DNA of 64,000 nt from Cuneatibacter caecimuris (GTDB taxonomy: Bacteria > Bacillota > Clostridia > Lachnospirales > Lachnospiraceae). The notes under the pieces are model-generated. The model searched no databases and was not told where the DNA came from. It saw only the letters and a program-made list of their open reading frames with translations. Positions within the stretch are counted from its first letter, which is position 1; each line of letters opens with the position of its first letter. The position numbers and the translations under genes were made by a program. The DNA is taken from the NCBI RefSeq assembly GCF_004216775.1, contig NZ_SGXF01000003.1, positions 81,132 to 145,131 of the forward strand, given 5' to 3'. Positions 20,471-29,442 of this stretch are shown in pieces.

Positions 20471-21394
20471 ATGATTTATACTGTGACCTTTAATCCGTCT
20501 CTGGACTACATTGTAAATGTGAAACAGCTTAAACTGGGAACGGTAAACAGAACAGAAAGAGAACTGCTTTTTCCTGGAGGAAAAGGAATTAATGTGTCCA
20601 TTGTTCTGAATCATCTGGGAGTGGAAAGTACAGCGCTGGGGTTTATCGCGGGATTTACGGGGGAGGAAATTGAAAAACGGGTGATCCAGGCAGGCTGCAA
20701 AGCGGATTTTATACCGGTGGAAACAGGGTGGTCCCGTATCAATCTGAAGATCCGGTCTGATGAAGAAAGTGAAATTAACGGCAGAGGCCCTGAGATCAGC
20801 GGGCAAGCGCTGCAGAGGCTGTATGAAAAGCTGGAACTGCTGAAAAAAGACGATATCCTGGTGCTGGCCGGAAGCATCCCAAATACGCTCCCAGACACAA
20901 TTTACAGCGATATATTAAAACGGCTGGCGTCTGAAAAAGTGAAAGCTGTAGTGGATGCAACCGGAGAACTTCTGGTTAATGTGCTGCAATTTCATCCTTT
21001 TTTAATCAAACCCAATCATCACGAGCTGGAGGAGCTTTTTGGAAAGAAGCTTAGAGATAAATCGGAAATCCGTGACTGCGCGCTGAAATTGCAGGATATG
21101 GGGGCCGGGAATGTGCTGGTTTCCATGGCGGGAGACGGAGCGCTGCTGGCGGCAGAAGACGGGACGGTTTATGAAAGCCCCGCGCCGGAAGGAAAAGTGG
21201 TGAATTCTGTGGGCGCGGGAGATTCCATGGTAGCCGGTTTTCTTGCCGGGTATCTGGAAAAGCAGAATTATGAGGACGCTTTTTATATGGGAATTGCAGC
21301 CGGGAGCGCCAGCGCCTTTTCAGAGCAGCTGGCGGAAAAGCCGGAAGTGCAGCGGGTTTTAAAGAGCCTGCGTGGGATAGGAGGAAAAAAATGA
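20471..21394 (+). CDS. fruK: 1-phosphofructokinase
   Basis: PfkB-family sugar kinase, 307 residues; converts fructose-1-phosphate to fructose-1,6-bisphosphate in the cytoplasm. The N-terminal NPSLDYIVNV is typical of 1-phosphofructokinase/tagatose-6-phosphate kinase. The PfkB signatures GGKGINVSIVLNHLG and the catalytic VNSVGAGDSMVAGF (Asp base) are intact. Strong AGGAGGTGATT site before ATG 20471. First gene of the fructose operon, overlapping fruA by 4 bases. Tagatose-6-phosphate kinase is the family alternative, but the fruA partner decides for fructose. Confidence 0.95.
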   Translation: MIYTVTFNPSLDYIVNVKQLKLGTVNRTERELLFPGGKGINVSIVLNHLGVESTALGFIAGFTGEEIEKRVIQAGCKADFIPVETGWSRINLKIRSDEESEINGRGPEISGQALQRLYEKLELLKKDDILVLAGSIPNTLPDTIYSDILKRLASEKVKAVVDATGELLVNVLQFHPFLIKPNHHELEELFGKKLRDKSEIRDCALKLQDMGAGNVLVSMAGDGALLAAEDGTVYESPAPEGKVVNSVGAGDSMVAGFLAGYLEKQNYEDAFYMGIAAGSASAFSEQLAEKPEVQRVLKSLRGIGGKK

Positions 21395-23292
21395 AGATTA
21401 CAGACCTGCTTTCAATAGAGAGCGTGGACCTGAACGGGAAGGCGTCCGGCAAGCAGGAAGTGCTGGAACAAATGGTGGACCTGATGGTGAAGCGGGGAAA
21501 TATTTCTGACAGAAAGGTTTACCGCGACACAGTATTTTCCCGTGAGGAGGAGGGCACCACAGGCGTGGGCGGAGGGATTGCCATTCCCCATGGGAAAAGC
21601 AGCGCGGTAAAGGCTCCGGGACTGGCGGCTATGGTGGTGAAAGGCGGCGTGGATTTTGACGCCCTGGACGGAGAACCAGTGGAGATTTTGTTCCTGATCG
21701 CGGCTCCCAATACGAAAGATAACGTTCACCTGGATGTGCTCAGCAGACTTTCTGTTTTGCTGATGGACGAAGGGTTTACACAGAAGCTGAAAGCAGCAGG
21801 CAGCAGGGAAGAATTTCTCCAGACCATAGAAGCGGCCGAATCCCGGAGAGAGGCGGAAGAGGCTGGGGAAACGGAGCCGGCCCGTGCAGAAAACAGGAAA
21901 AAAATCGTGGCAGTCACTGCCTGCCCCACAGGCATTGCCCATACTTATATGGCTGCGGAGAGCATTGAGAAGAAGGCCAGGGAGCTGGGCTATGAAGTTA
22001 AAGTGGAAACAAGGGGTTCCGGAGGAGCCAAAAATGTGCTGACGGAAGAAGATATCCGCACTGCTGACGGGATTATTGTGGCAGCGGATACCAAGGTTCC
22101 CATGGACCGCTTCGATGGAAAAAGAACTGTTGTCTGTCAGGTATCAGCAGGGATCAGCAGGCCGGAAGAACTGATCCGAAAGGCAGTCAGCAAAGAGGCT
22201 GCTGTCTATCATTCCTCCGGGGAGAGCGCAGGGGAAAGTGAAGGAAAGGAAAGTTCCGGCCACCGGCTTTATAAGCATTTGATGAACGGCGTCTCCCATA
22301 TGCTGCCTTTTGTTGTGGGAGGCGGAATCCTGATCGCCATCGCTTTTCTGATTGACGGGCTGAGCGTGGATATGGCAGCTCTGTCCGAAGCAGAACGAGC
22401 AAATTTTGGTACGATCACACCTATGGCGGCGTTTTTCAAAAATCTGGGCAATGTGGCGTTTGGGTTCATGCTCCCTGTGCTGGCGGGATTCATCGGGGAA
22501 AGTATCGCGGACCGTCCGGGACTGGCGATTGGCTTCGTGGGCGGCGCCATCGCATCCACCGGGACTTCCGGTTTCCTGGGCGCGCTGGCCGCAGGTTTTA
22601 TTGCCGGGTACCTGATGCAGCTGCTGAAGAAAATTTTCTCCAGGCTGCCAAAGGGGCTGGACGGCCTCAAGCCGGTGCTTCTCTATCCGCTGCTGGGGGT
22701 GCTGTTTATTGGCTTGATCATGAATTTTCTGATCGAACCGCCCATCGGCGCGCTGAATACCATGCTGAACCAGGGGCTTTCCGCCATGAACAATACCAGC
22801 GCAGTGCTTTTGGGCTTTGTGCTGGCAGGCATGATGGCTATTGATATGGGCGGCCCGTTTAATAAAGCTGCCTATGTATTCGGAACCGCTTCTATTGCTG
22901 CCGGAAACTATAACATTATGGCGGCTGTGATGATCGGCGGCATGGTTCCGCCCTGTGCGATTGCGTTGGCCACGCTGCTTTTCAAAAGGAAATTTACAGC
23001 AGAAGAACGAAAATCCGGCCCCACTAATTTTATCATGGGCCTGGCCTTTATTACTGAAGGAGCGATTCCTTTTGCAGCTTCTGACCCGCTGCGGGTCATT
23101 CCTTCCTGCGTGCTGGGTTCGGGGCTGGCCGGCGCCCTGTCCATGGCGATGGGCTGCACACTAATGGCGCCTCACGGCGGCATCTTCGTGTTTCCGGTAG
23201 TGGGCAATGCCCTGATGTATCTGGCAGCGTTGGTGGCGGGAACACTTGTCAGCGCCCTGGTGCTGGGACTGCTGAAAAGAAACAGGGCCTGA
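21391..23292 (+). CDS. fruA: Fructose-specific PTS enzyme IIABC
   Basis: Membrane transporter that imports fructose and phosphorylates it to fructose-1-phosphate; 633 residues with fused domains in the order IIA (about 1-150, phospho-His67 in GGGIAIPHGKS), IIB (about 170-270, phospho-Cys178 in VTACPTGIAHTYMAAE) and IIC (about 290-630, eight to ten membrane segments, with GGGILIAIAFLIDG and AIDMGGPFNKAAYVFG). A charged Glu/Arg-rich linker joins IIA and IIB. ATGA overlap with fruK. Phosphate should come from the operon's own HPr and enzyme I. Confidence 0.96.
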   Translation: MKITDLLSIESVDLNGKASGKQEVLEQMVDLMVKRGNISDRKVYRDTVFSREEEGTTGVGGGIAIPHGKSSAVKAPGLAAMVVKGGVDFDALDGEPVEILFLIAAPNTKDNVHLDVLSRLSVLLMDEGFTQKLKAAGSREEFLQTIEAAESRREAEEAGETEPARAENRKKIVAVTACPTGIAHTYMAAESIEKKARELGYEVKVETRGSGGAKNVLTEEDIRTADGIIVAADTKVPMDRFDGKRTVVCQVSAGISRPEELIRKAVSKEAAVYHSSGESAGESEGKESSGHRLYKHLMNGVSHMLPFVVGGGILIAIAFLIDGLSVDMAALSEAERANFGTITPMAAFFKNLGNVAFGFMLPVLAGFIGESIADRPGLAIGFVGGAIASTGTSGFLGALAAGFIAGYLMQLLKKIFSRLPKGLDGLKPVLLYPLLGVLFIGLIMNFLIEPPIGALNTMLNQGLSAMNNTSAVLLGFVLAGMMAIDMGGPFNKAAYVFGTASIAAGNYNIMAAVMIGGMVPPCAIALATLLFKRKFTAEERKSGPTNFIMGLAFITEGAIPFAASDPLRVIPSCVLGSGLAGALSMAMGCTLMAPHGGIFVFPVVGNALMYLAALVAGTLVSALVLGLLKRNRA

Positions 23293-23303
23293 GCGGAAAT
23301 GGT

Positions 23304-23332
23304 TTGACTTTTGCTTCCGGAATCGGCATAAT
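23304..23332 (+). promoter_or_regulatory. Possible internal promoter before DeoR gene
   Basis: TTGACT (23304-23309), 17 bases, CATAAT (23327-23332). It would allow regulator, HPr and enzyme I expression independent of fructose. Confidence 0.5.
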
Positions 23333-23355
23333 GAAGGCAAAAGGAGGAACCCGAA

Positions 23356-24105
23356 ATGCTTGCAGAAGAGAGATGTGAAGAAATATTAAGAATAATAAAT
23401 GAAACGGGAAGCGTGACGGTACAGAAGCTGATCGGCCTTACCGGCGCGTCTGAGGCCACGCTGCGGCGGGATCTGAACCTGCTGGCCCAAAAGGGGCTTC
23501 TGGTAAAGGTGCACGGAGGAGCTATCGCCCTGGAGATGAACAGCGCCCTTCGGGACTCTGATGTGACAGTCCGTTCAGAGCTCAATCAGGAGGAGAAAAA
23601 ACAGGCGGCGAAGTATGCGGCTTCTTTGATCGGCCCGGATGATTTTGTCTTTCTGGATGCCGGTACCACCACCGGTTATCTGATTGATTATCTGAAAGTC
23701 CCTGCGGACCAGGTGGTATTTGTCACAAATGGGATAATGCATGCGCGCAAACTGGCAGGAAAAGGATACCGTGTGCTGCTGCCCGGCGGAGAGTTAAAAG
23801 GGCTGACAGAGGCTCTTGTGGGTGAGGAAGCCATAGATAATTTGAAAAAATACTGGTTTACAAAAGGATTCTGGGGTACGAACGGGATTGATCCCTCTGC
23901 CGGGTTCACTACGCCGGACAGCCGGGAGGCGCGGATGAAGCAGGCTGCAATGAAACAGTGCAGAAAGTGCTATGTGCTGGGGGATTCTTCAAAAGTATCG
24001 GCAATATCCCTGGTCACCTTCGGGAGCTTTTCGTCTGCAGAAGTGATTCTGGCCCGGGAAGCGGGGCAGCCGCTAAAGAATTTTGACAATGTGATATTGA
24101 TATAG
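23356..24105 (+). CDS. fruR: DeoR-family regulator of the fructose operon
   Basis: 249 residues. The N-terminal DeoR winged helix (about 5-58) carries the family pattern TVQKLIGLTGASEATLRRDL. The C-terminal DeoRC sugar-phosphate sensor has LDAGTTTGYLIDYL, VTNGIMHARKLA, LLPGGELKG and a final phosphate-binding KQAAMKQCRKCYVLGDSSK. It probably represses fruKA through the repeats at 20390-20458 and is released by fructose-1-phosphate, as in other FruR proteins. AGGAGGAAC site before ATG 23356. Its position after fruA rather than before fruK is less usual and comes with its own promoter-like sequence. Confidence 0.9.
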   Translation: MLAEERCEEILRIINETGSVTVQKLIGLTGASEATLRRDLNLLAQKGLLVKVHGGAIALEMNSALRDSDVTVRSELNQEEKKQAAKYAASLIGPDDFVFLDAGTTTGYLIDYLKVPADQVVFVTNGIMHARKLAGKGYRVLLPGGELKGLTEALVGEEAIDNLKKYWFTKGFWGTNGIDPSAGFTTPDSREARMKQAAMKQCRKCYVLGDSSKVSAISLVTFGSFSSAEVILAREAGQPLKNFDNVILI

Positions 24106-24114
24106 GAGGCAGAT

Positions 24115-24372
24115 ATGATTACGTTTACTTATGTGATTAAGGACGAGATGGGAATTCATGCAAGGCCTGCCGGGCAGCTGGTAAAGCTGGCTTCCGGCCT
24201 GTCCAGTACGGTGACTCTGGGAAAAGGAAATAAAAAAGGCGACGCAAGAAAAATTTTTGCTGTCATGGGATTGGGTATCAAATGCGGCGAGGAGATGTCT
24301 GTGGCGGTAGAAGGGGAAAAAGAAGCGGAGGATGCAGAGAAGATCCGGGAATTTCTGGAACAGAATCTGTAA
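24115..24372 (+). CDS. ptsH: HPr-family phosphocarrier lacking regulatory Ser46
   Basis: 85 residues. PTS phosphocarrier with the phosphorylation site intact: GIHARPAG, His15. The second regulatory region is changed. In Firmicute HPr the stretch around residue 46 reads K-S46-I-M-G-V-M-S-L-G; here it is R45-K46-I-F48-A-V-M-G52-L-G. Ser46, the target of HPr kinase, is Lys, and Met48/Ser52 are also replaced. It can therefore carry phosphate from enzyme I to FruA but should not act as a CcpA corepressor through Ser46 phosphorylation. AGGAGG precedes ATG 24115. Confidence 0.92.
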   Translation: MITFTYVIKDEMGIHARPAGQLVKLASGLSSTVTLGKGNKKGDARKIFAVMGLGIKCGEEMSVAVEGEKEAEDAEKIREFLEQNL

Positions 24373-24398
24373 GCCGGACGGTTGGCGGAGGTAGCTGG

Positions 24399-26015
24399 AT
24401 GAAGGGGATTTACACAGGGAAAGCAGTGTTCGCAGGAATCGCGGTAGGCCGCATTTCTGTATTTCATAAAGAGGACCAGAGCATTAAACGGGTTCATGTA
24501 GAAAATACGGCGGCAGAGACTGCCAGGGCAGAGGCGGCCAGAGATGAAGCGAATGCCCAGCTGGCCGGACTGTATGAGAAGGCAGTACAGGAAGTGGGTG
24601 AATCCGGAGCCGCGGTTTTTGAGGTGCATCAGATGATGCTGCAGGATGAAGATTATATGGATTCCGTACGGAATATCATTGAAACCCAGGAGGTGAATGC
24701 GGAATACGCAGTGGCTTCCACAGGGGATAATTTTGCAGCCATGTTTGCGGCCATGGAAGATGATTATATGCAGGCGCGGGCGGCGGACGTGAAAGACATA
24801 TCCGAACGGCTGGTGCGGATTCTTTCAGGCGCCAGAGACGCCCTGCCGGAGTCGGAAGGACCGGTGATCCTGGTAGCTGAGGATCTGGCTCCCAGCGAAA
24901 CAGTACAGCTGGATAAGAGCAGGCTTCTGGCCTTTGTTACACGATACGGTTCTTCCAATTCCCATACAGCGATTCTGGCCCGCACTATGAACCTGCCTGC
25001 TTTGATCGGGGTGGATTATGAGCCGGAAATTGACGGGAAGATGGGGATTGTAGACGGAAAACAAGGTATTCTTCTGGTGGACCCGGATGAAGAAACCCTG
25101 AAAAAATATGAAAAGCAGCGGGACCAGGAGCTGGATAAGCGGGCGATGCTCAAAGAATTGAAGGGAAAAGAAACCATAACCAAAAGCGGCAGGACCGTAA
25201 AGCTTTACGCCAATATCGGCAGCCTTTCTGATCTGGCGTCTGTGCTTCAGAATGACGCGGCGGGGATCGGGCTGTTCCGCAGTGAATTTATTTATCTGGA
25301 AAAGGACCGGTATCCTACGGAAGAAGAACAATTTCAGATCTACAAGACTGTGGCGCAGAACATGGCAGGCAAAAAAGTGATTATCAGGACGCTGGATATT
25401 GGGGCTGATAAACAGGTGGGGTATTTTCATATGGAGCACGAGGAGAACCCGGCTATGGGATATCGGGCAATCCGCATCTGCCTGGACCGCCCGGAAATTT
25501 TCAGGACTCAGCTGCGCGCTTTGTACCGCGCCAGCGCCTATGGGAATATTGCTGTGATGTATCCCATGATCATTTCAGTGGACGAGGTGAGAAGGATACG
25601 AAGGATAGCGGGGGAGGTCCGGGAAGAGCTGCAGGCCCAGGGAATTCCCATAGGGCAGGTGGAGCAGGGAATCATGATTGAGACGCCTGCTGCCGCGTTG
25701 ATCAGCGACCGGCTGGCGAAGGAAGTGGATTTCTTCAGCATCGGAACAAATGATCTCACACAGTATACGCTGGCTATTGACCGCCAGAATTCCAGGCTGG
25801 AACAGTTTTATGATCCCCATCACGAGGCGGTGCTCCGCCTGATCCGTATGGTGGTGGAAAATGCTCATAAAGAAGGAATATGGGCCGGAATCTGCGGAGA
25901 ACTGGGCGCAGATACCTCTATGACAGAAATCTTTGTTAAAATGGGGGTGGATGAATTGTCAGTGTCCCCTTCCTTCATTCTGCCGGTGAGGAAAATTATC
26001 CGGGAAATGGAATAG
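24399..26015 (+). CDS. ptsI: PTS enzyme I (phosphoenolpyruvate-protein phosphotransferase)
   Basis: 538 residues, slightly shorter than the usual ~570. Transfers phosphate from PEP to HPr. Phospho-His domain with GSSNSHTAILART (His189); PEP-binding TIM barrel with GIGLFRSEF, RTLDIGADKQ, GTNDLTQYTLAIDRQN and the catalytic Cys in AGICGELGAD. I chose ATG 24399 because GGAGGTAG precedes it and the family N-terminus (GIYTGKAVFAGIAVGRI) begins there; a longer in-frame start would overlap the HPr gene. Last gene of the fructose operon, followed by a strong terminator. It may be the main enzyme I of the cell or a dedicated one. Confidence 0.95.
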   Translation: MKGIYTGKAVFAGIAVGRISVFHKEDQSIKRVHVENTAAETARAEAARDEANAQLAGLYEKAVQEVGESGAAVFEVHQMMLQDEDYMDSVRNIIETQEVNAEYAVASTGDNFAAMFAAMEDDYMQARAADVKDISERLVRILSGARDALPESEGPVILVAEDLAPSETVQLDKSRLLAFVTRYGSSNSHTAILARTMNLPALIGVDYEPEIDGKMGIVDGKQGILLVDPDEETLKKYEKQRDQELDKRAMLKELKGKETITKSGRTVKLYANIGSLSDLASVLQNDAAGIGLFRSEFIYLEKDRYPTEEEQFQIYKTVAQNMAGKKVIIRTLDIGADKQVGYFHMEHEENPAMGYRAIRICLDRPEIFRTQLRALYRASAYGNIAVMYPMIISVDEVRRIRRIAGEVREELQAQGIPIGQVEQGIMIETPAAALISDRLAKEVDFFSIGTNDLTQYTLAIDRQNSRLEQFYDPHHEAVLRLIRMVVENAHKEGIWAGICGELGADTSMTEIFVKMGVDELSVSPSFILPVRKIIREME

Positions 26016-26040
26016 TGTTGGTTTGTAAAATCGGCGCAGC

Positions 26041-26081
26041 CTTGGGGCACCCTCTGTAAGGAAGGTGCCCCAAGGGTTTTT
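26041..26081 (+). terminator. Terminator of the fructose operon
   Basis: CTTGGGGCACC (26041-26051) pairs perfectly with GGTGCCCCAAG (26064-26074), then GGTTTTTG. The A+T-rich imported block begins immediately after it. Confidence 0.92.
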
Positions 26082-26084
26082 GTA

Positions 26085-26190
26085 TCAGTTCGGGAGTGAG
26101 CTCCTTGAGTTCGGTAATCTTCTTTACCTTATCAATGAAATTTTGTAGGCTTTCGGTCTTGTCCGTTTCGGTTTCGATATAACTCTCCAT
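26085..26190 (-). pseudogene. Serine recombinase C-terminal fragment
   Basis: About 34 codons reading METDKTE-like sequence: ETETDKTESLQNFIDKV, then KKITELKELTPELI. This pattern is typical of the C-terminal DUF4368 region of large serine recombinases from integrative elements of Firmicutes. There is no catalytic domain upstream, and downstream the frame runs into the fructose-operon terminator, so both ends are missing. It marks the edge of a former mobile element next to the imported ABC/two-component genes. The identification rests on pattern recognition of a short segment. Confidence 0.6.
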
Positions 26191-26197
26191 TGTATGT

Positions 26198-26863
26198 TCA
26201 TTTCACAAAGACCAGATTTCCCTGATTGAGTCCCCAAAGCTCGTCTGCATATTTGGAAACATGCTTGGAATGTGTAACTACGATTACACATTTGTTTTCC
26301 TCATGCGCCAGTTTCTGCAAGATTTCCATAATATTCTTTTCCGTATCGCCATCCAGATTTCCCGTTGGCTCGTCTGCAATGAGGATATCGGGGTTGTGGG
26401 AAAGGGCTCGGGCGATTCCCACACGCTGCTGCTCGCCCCCCGACAGCTTCAAAATTTTCCTGTTCGCCGTTTCTTCATCTATTCCCACCTTTCGCAGGAG
26501 TGTGAGCGCAAACTGCTTTTTGCTCTTTTCTACGCTTTTGCTGATACTCATTGATAAGACGATATTTTCAAGAGCTGTTGCATTCGTCAGCAGATTATAG
26601 CCTTGAAATACTAAACCGATACTTTTTGCACGGTAATCGTCACGGTCAAGCTGCTTTAGGCTTTTTCCATTAAATGAAATATTACCGCTTGTTGGAAGGT
26701 CAAGACCAGAAATCAGAGAGAGGACGGTGCTTTTACCTGCTCCTGATTTTCCCATAATCACATAGACCTTTCCCGGTTCAAAATCCATTGATATATTTTT
26801 TAAAACCTGCTTTGCGGTACCCTCATATTTATAGGTTATATTTTCAAGTGATAATACGCTCAT
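26198..26863 (-). CDS. ABC transporter ATP-binding protein (MacB/LolD-like)
   Basis: 221 residues. Walker [10 protein letters not shown], signature LSGGEQQRV, Walker [14 protein letters not shown]-loop [14 protein letters not shown]. The closely spaced motifs and the FtsX-type partner place it with the MacB/LolD/BceA-like group. I chose ATG 26863 ([15 protein letters not shown]) because GAGGTGA precedes it; a longer start lies inside the preceding permease gene. Last of a four-gene minus-strand module under the linked response regulator. Such modules often handle peptides, antibiotics or envelope stress. Confidence 0.92.
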   Translation of the reverse strand: MSVLSLENITYKYEGTAKQVLKNISMDFEPGKVYVIMGKSGAGKSTVLSLISGLDLPTSGNISFNGKSLKQLDRDDYRAKSIGLVFQGYNLLTNATALENIVLSMSISKSVEKSKKQFALTLLRKVGIDEETANRKILKLSGGEQQRVGIARALSHNPDILIADEPTGNLDGDTEKNIMEILQKLAHEENKCVIVVTHSKHVSKYADELWGLNQGNLVFVK

Positions 26864-26873
26864 CGTGTTCACC

Positions 26874-28283
26874 TCAGTTTCTCTCCCATAGAATTTTCGT
26901 TGGCTCATATTTCGTTATAAAGATTACCCCTGTGGAAGAGGACAAAAGCGCCAAAGCTAAAGCAATCAACATAATTTGCAGAGCAGTTTCAGGAGTCAGC
27001 GATACATCAATTTCTTTCAAAGGCTCTATGTCGGGTTCTCCTGCGCCGCCAATACTGATTGCGCCGTTTATGCTTCCGTTCTGTGTCGGCTGATTTTCTA
27101 CAGCTTTTACCTGTCCCGCTATCAGGGAATCTGCAATCGGCTGAGAAAGCGCACTGCCGATTCCCAAACCTGCTCCTAGGCACAGCACCGTAATCATTAC
27201 TGTTTCGATAACAAGCATTATTGCAACCTTTGATTTCTTCATCCCCATTGCTCGCAGAACGCCGATTTCATACTTGCGCTCCCTGATTGCCATAGAGGTA
27301 ATAAACAGCAGGATAATACCGCCGACAACTAAAATCACCCACATAAAGGCCATGGATATTTTTGACAATCCGACAACCGGCGCTACAATTTTATTGTAAT
27401 TGGCCTCATCTGTTTCGACATTGTAAACCGCAGGTAATCCTTTTTCACGCAGTTCCTTTTCAAAATCTTTCACTAAATCAGGGGTTTTTAATTCGTATTC
27501 AGCATTAACACTCAAGTCATTCACACTAAAATTCGCTGTCATCGTTTCTAGCCCCACAAGGATTTCATTTCGGCGGTTTCCATAAGAACCCTCTAAAGAA
27601 AATGAACCTTGCGGCACGTCCGAAGCTTTGGTAGCGTCGGCGTAAACCCCCGCTACCGTCAGCATGACGTTCTTTTTGCTTGCAGTATCTTTCACTACAA
27701 AGCTATCGCCTGTCTTTAGACCGTTTAGATCTGCAAAATCCGAACTGATTAAACATTCATTTTTATTCTTAAATAAACTTCCCTCAATGATTTTGCGAAG
27801 TCCGTCCGTAAAATCAGGCAAATTATTTGTATCAGAATAACCAAGCAGTTTTGCTTCTGGGCTTATGTATTCATCATCAGCACTGCCGCCAATACTGCCT
27901 GCCATTACATCGTTTGCTTTTTCATCGACGGCTTCCAGCTCTTCCAAGGCAACACCGGCAAGCATATCCATATGATAAGATTTCAAATACTCTGATTCCG
28001 CAAATGACATATATTGTTCTGAACTGATTACCGGCGCTTCTGGAAATGCAAGTATACCATCAGCGTTGGGTTTTTGTTCGGACATCAGCTTATCAAAATC
28101 CACGCTGAGCGTAATTTTTGAACCGAACCGAGTCTTATAGTCGTCAATAATTCCTTTTGTGGTGGAATTAATAACAAGTGCAGCGGTTGTGGAAAGTATC
28201 AACACAAAAATAATAATACCGAGCAGGATATTTCTGCCCTTGTTCCTGCCAATATTTTTCAAGGCATTTTTTAAAATATACAT
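26874..28283 (-). CDS. FtsX-family ABC transporter permease
   Basis: 469 residues. One N-terminal membrane helix (NILLGIIIFVLILSTTAALV), a large extracytoplasmic MacB-type periplasmic-core domain (about 45-330), then three membrane helices (WVILVVGGIILLFITSMAIR; VAIMLVIETVMITVLCLGAG; LQIMLIALALALLSSSTGVI) - the MacB/FtsX topology, unlike the ten-helix BceB permease. ATG 28283 is 9 bases from AGGAG; ATG 28289 is only 3 bases from it. Works with the following ATPase. Visibly A+T-richer than flanking chromosomal genes, which supports transfer. Confidence 0.9.
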   Translation of the reverse strand: MYILKNALKNIGRNKGRNILLGIIIFVLILSTTAALVINSTTKGIIDDYKTRFGSKITLSVDFDKLMSEQKPNADGILAFPEAPVISSEQYMSFAESEYLKSYHMDMLAGVALEELEAVDEKANDVMAGSIGGSADDEYISPEAKLLGYSDTNNLPDFTDGLRKIIEGSLFKNKNECLISSDFADLNGLKTGDSFVVKDTASKKNVMLTVAGVYADATKASDVPQGSFSLEGSYGNRRNEILVGLETMTANFSVNDLSVNAEYELKTPDLVKDFEKELREKGLPAVYNVETDEANYNKIVAPVVGLSKISMAFMWVILVVGGIILLFITSMAIRERKYEIGVLRAMGMKKSKVAIMLVIETVMITVLCLGAGLGIGSALSQPIADSLIAGQVKAVENQPTQNGSINGAISIGGAGEPDIEPLKEIDVSLTPETALQIMLIALALALLSSSTGVIFITKYEPTKILWERN

Positions 28284-28316
28284 ACACATAAACTCCTTTT
28301 GCCGTTTGTTGTATTC

Positions 28317-28349
28317 AGTATAACAAATGTAATGTTAAGTGAATGCTAA
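28317..28349 (-). promoter_or_regulatory. ABC permease promoter with 11-bp direct repeat
   Basis: On the minus strand TTAGCATTCAC-TTAACATTACA (28328-28349), then 5 bases, then the -10 TATACT (28317-28322). The repeats cover the -35 region, the position of an activating OmpR-type response regulator. The same arrangement precedes the response-regulator gene at 30134-30166. Confidence 0.75.
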
Positions 28350-28350
28350 C

Positions 28351-29442
28351 TCAAAACGGCTTTTGAGGAAAAGACAGATAAAATACAGAACCTTTTCCCG
28401 GTTCGCTGTCTACCGTAATAAATCCACCGCACAAATCGCATACATGCGAAACAAGGGATAACCCAATCCCGTATCCGTCCCTATTTAATTCATTGATACG
28501 GTATCGGTTTCCAAAAATCATTTCCTGTTTATCCTCTCTGATTCCAATTCCGTTGTCTTTCACCATAACAATCACGCTGCCGTTTTTTGCTTTCACAGAT
28601 AAAAAAATCGGCTTATCCTCACCATATTTCACAGCATTATCTAACAAGTTTGCAACTGCACGGTAGACCCAGCGGCTTTTTGCTAGAATTTCTGTACCAT
28701 CATCCTCGTTAAAATCAAAGGTGAGATTTGGGGCAGCCTTTCTGTAACTGTCAAATACCTCGGCGCAAATCACTGTAACATCCACTACTGCTTGCGGCGC
28801 AGTATCTATATTTTCGCTTAGCGTGAGGATATCATCAATTCCATTTGTAATATTATCTAATTTCTCCAAACCATCGATATTTCCCGAAAGTTCCATTTGT
28901 GTTCTTAAAATGGCTACCTCATTTTTTTGTTCGTGGGTTAAATAAGCGCTTAACCTTTTAAAATCCTCTAACCGGTTTTCAAGTTTTTCTTTTAATTTTT
29001 CATATGTTTCCGCTAAAATGGGTTCACTTGTAAAAATGGGTTCTTCTACAGAATTAAGAAGCTGTTCAGCAATTTTAACCGTTCTGTTGTAGTGCAGCCG
29101 TTTTAAAAGCTGCCAAAGCAATACGGACAAAACAAAAAGTACAATTAAAAAAATAATGGAAGCAGGTATCAGTCTTATTAGCAAATGTTTAAAAAGCGCC
29201 GTCTGATATCGTCCGCTTCCCATTAGACTTTCCGCCTTCATCTGCAAGGCTCCGCGGTTACTGACCGCCTCCGCATACTCTGTAGAGGATAGGATATACA
29301 CGCCTGAGCCAAGATTGTGCTGCATTTGGCTTACCTGCGTTCCAAACCATAACATTGTCCCTGCAAATACAGCTGTAATTAAGATAGAAAAAAAGAAAAT
29401 AATGATACCAATTTTTGCATTGTTTTTTAGTCTTCTGTGCAT
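28351..29442 (-). CDS. Sensor histidine kinase
   Basis: 363 residues, membrane-bound. Two N-terminal membrane helices (IGIIIFFFSILITAVFAGTM near residue 11 and LIPASIIFLIVLFVLSVLLW near residue 95) flank a short extracellular loop of about 60 residues. Dimerisation/phospho-acceptor region with AYLTHEQKNEVAIL (His in THEQKN) and a catalytic ATPase domain with NAVKYG (N-box), DNGIGI (G1), GYGIGLSLV (G2). I chose ATG 29442 (MHRRLKNNAK), preceded by GGGGAAGGGG. It overlaps the regulator gene by 16 bases. Pairs with the adjacent regulator. Confidence 0.9.
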   Translation of the reverse strand: MHRRLKNNAKIGIIIFFFSILITAVFAGTMLWFGTQVSQMQHNLGSGVYILSSTEYAEAVSNRGALQMKAESLMGSGRYQTALFKHLLIRLIPASIIFLIVLFVLSVLLWQLLKRLHYNRTVKIAEQLLNSVEEPIFTSEPILAETYEKLKEKLENRLEDFKRLSAYLTHEQKNEVAILRTQMELSGNIDGLEKLDNITNGIDDILTLSENIDTAPQAVVDVTVICAEVFDSYRKAAPNLTFDFNEDDGTEILAKSRWVYRAVANLLDNAVKYGEDKPIFLSVKAKNGSVIVMVKDNGIGIREDKQEMIFGNRYRINELNRDGYGIGLSLVSHVCDLCGGFITVDSEPGKGSVFYLSFPQKPF

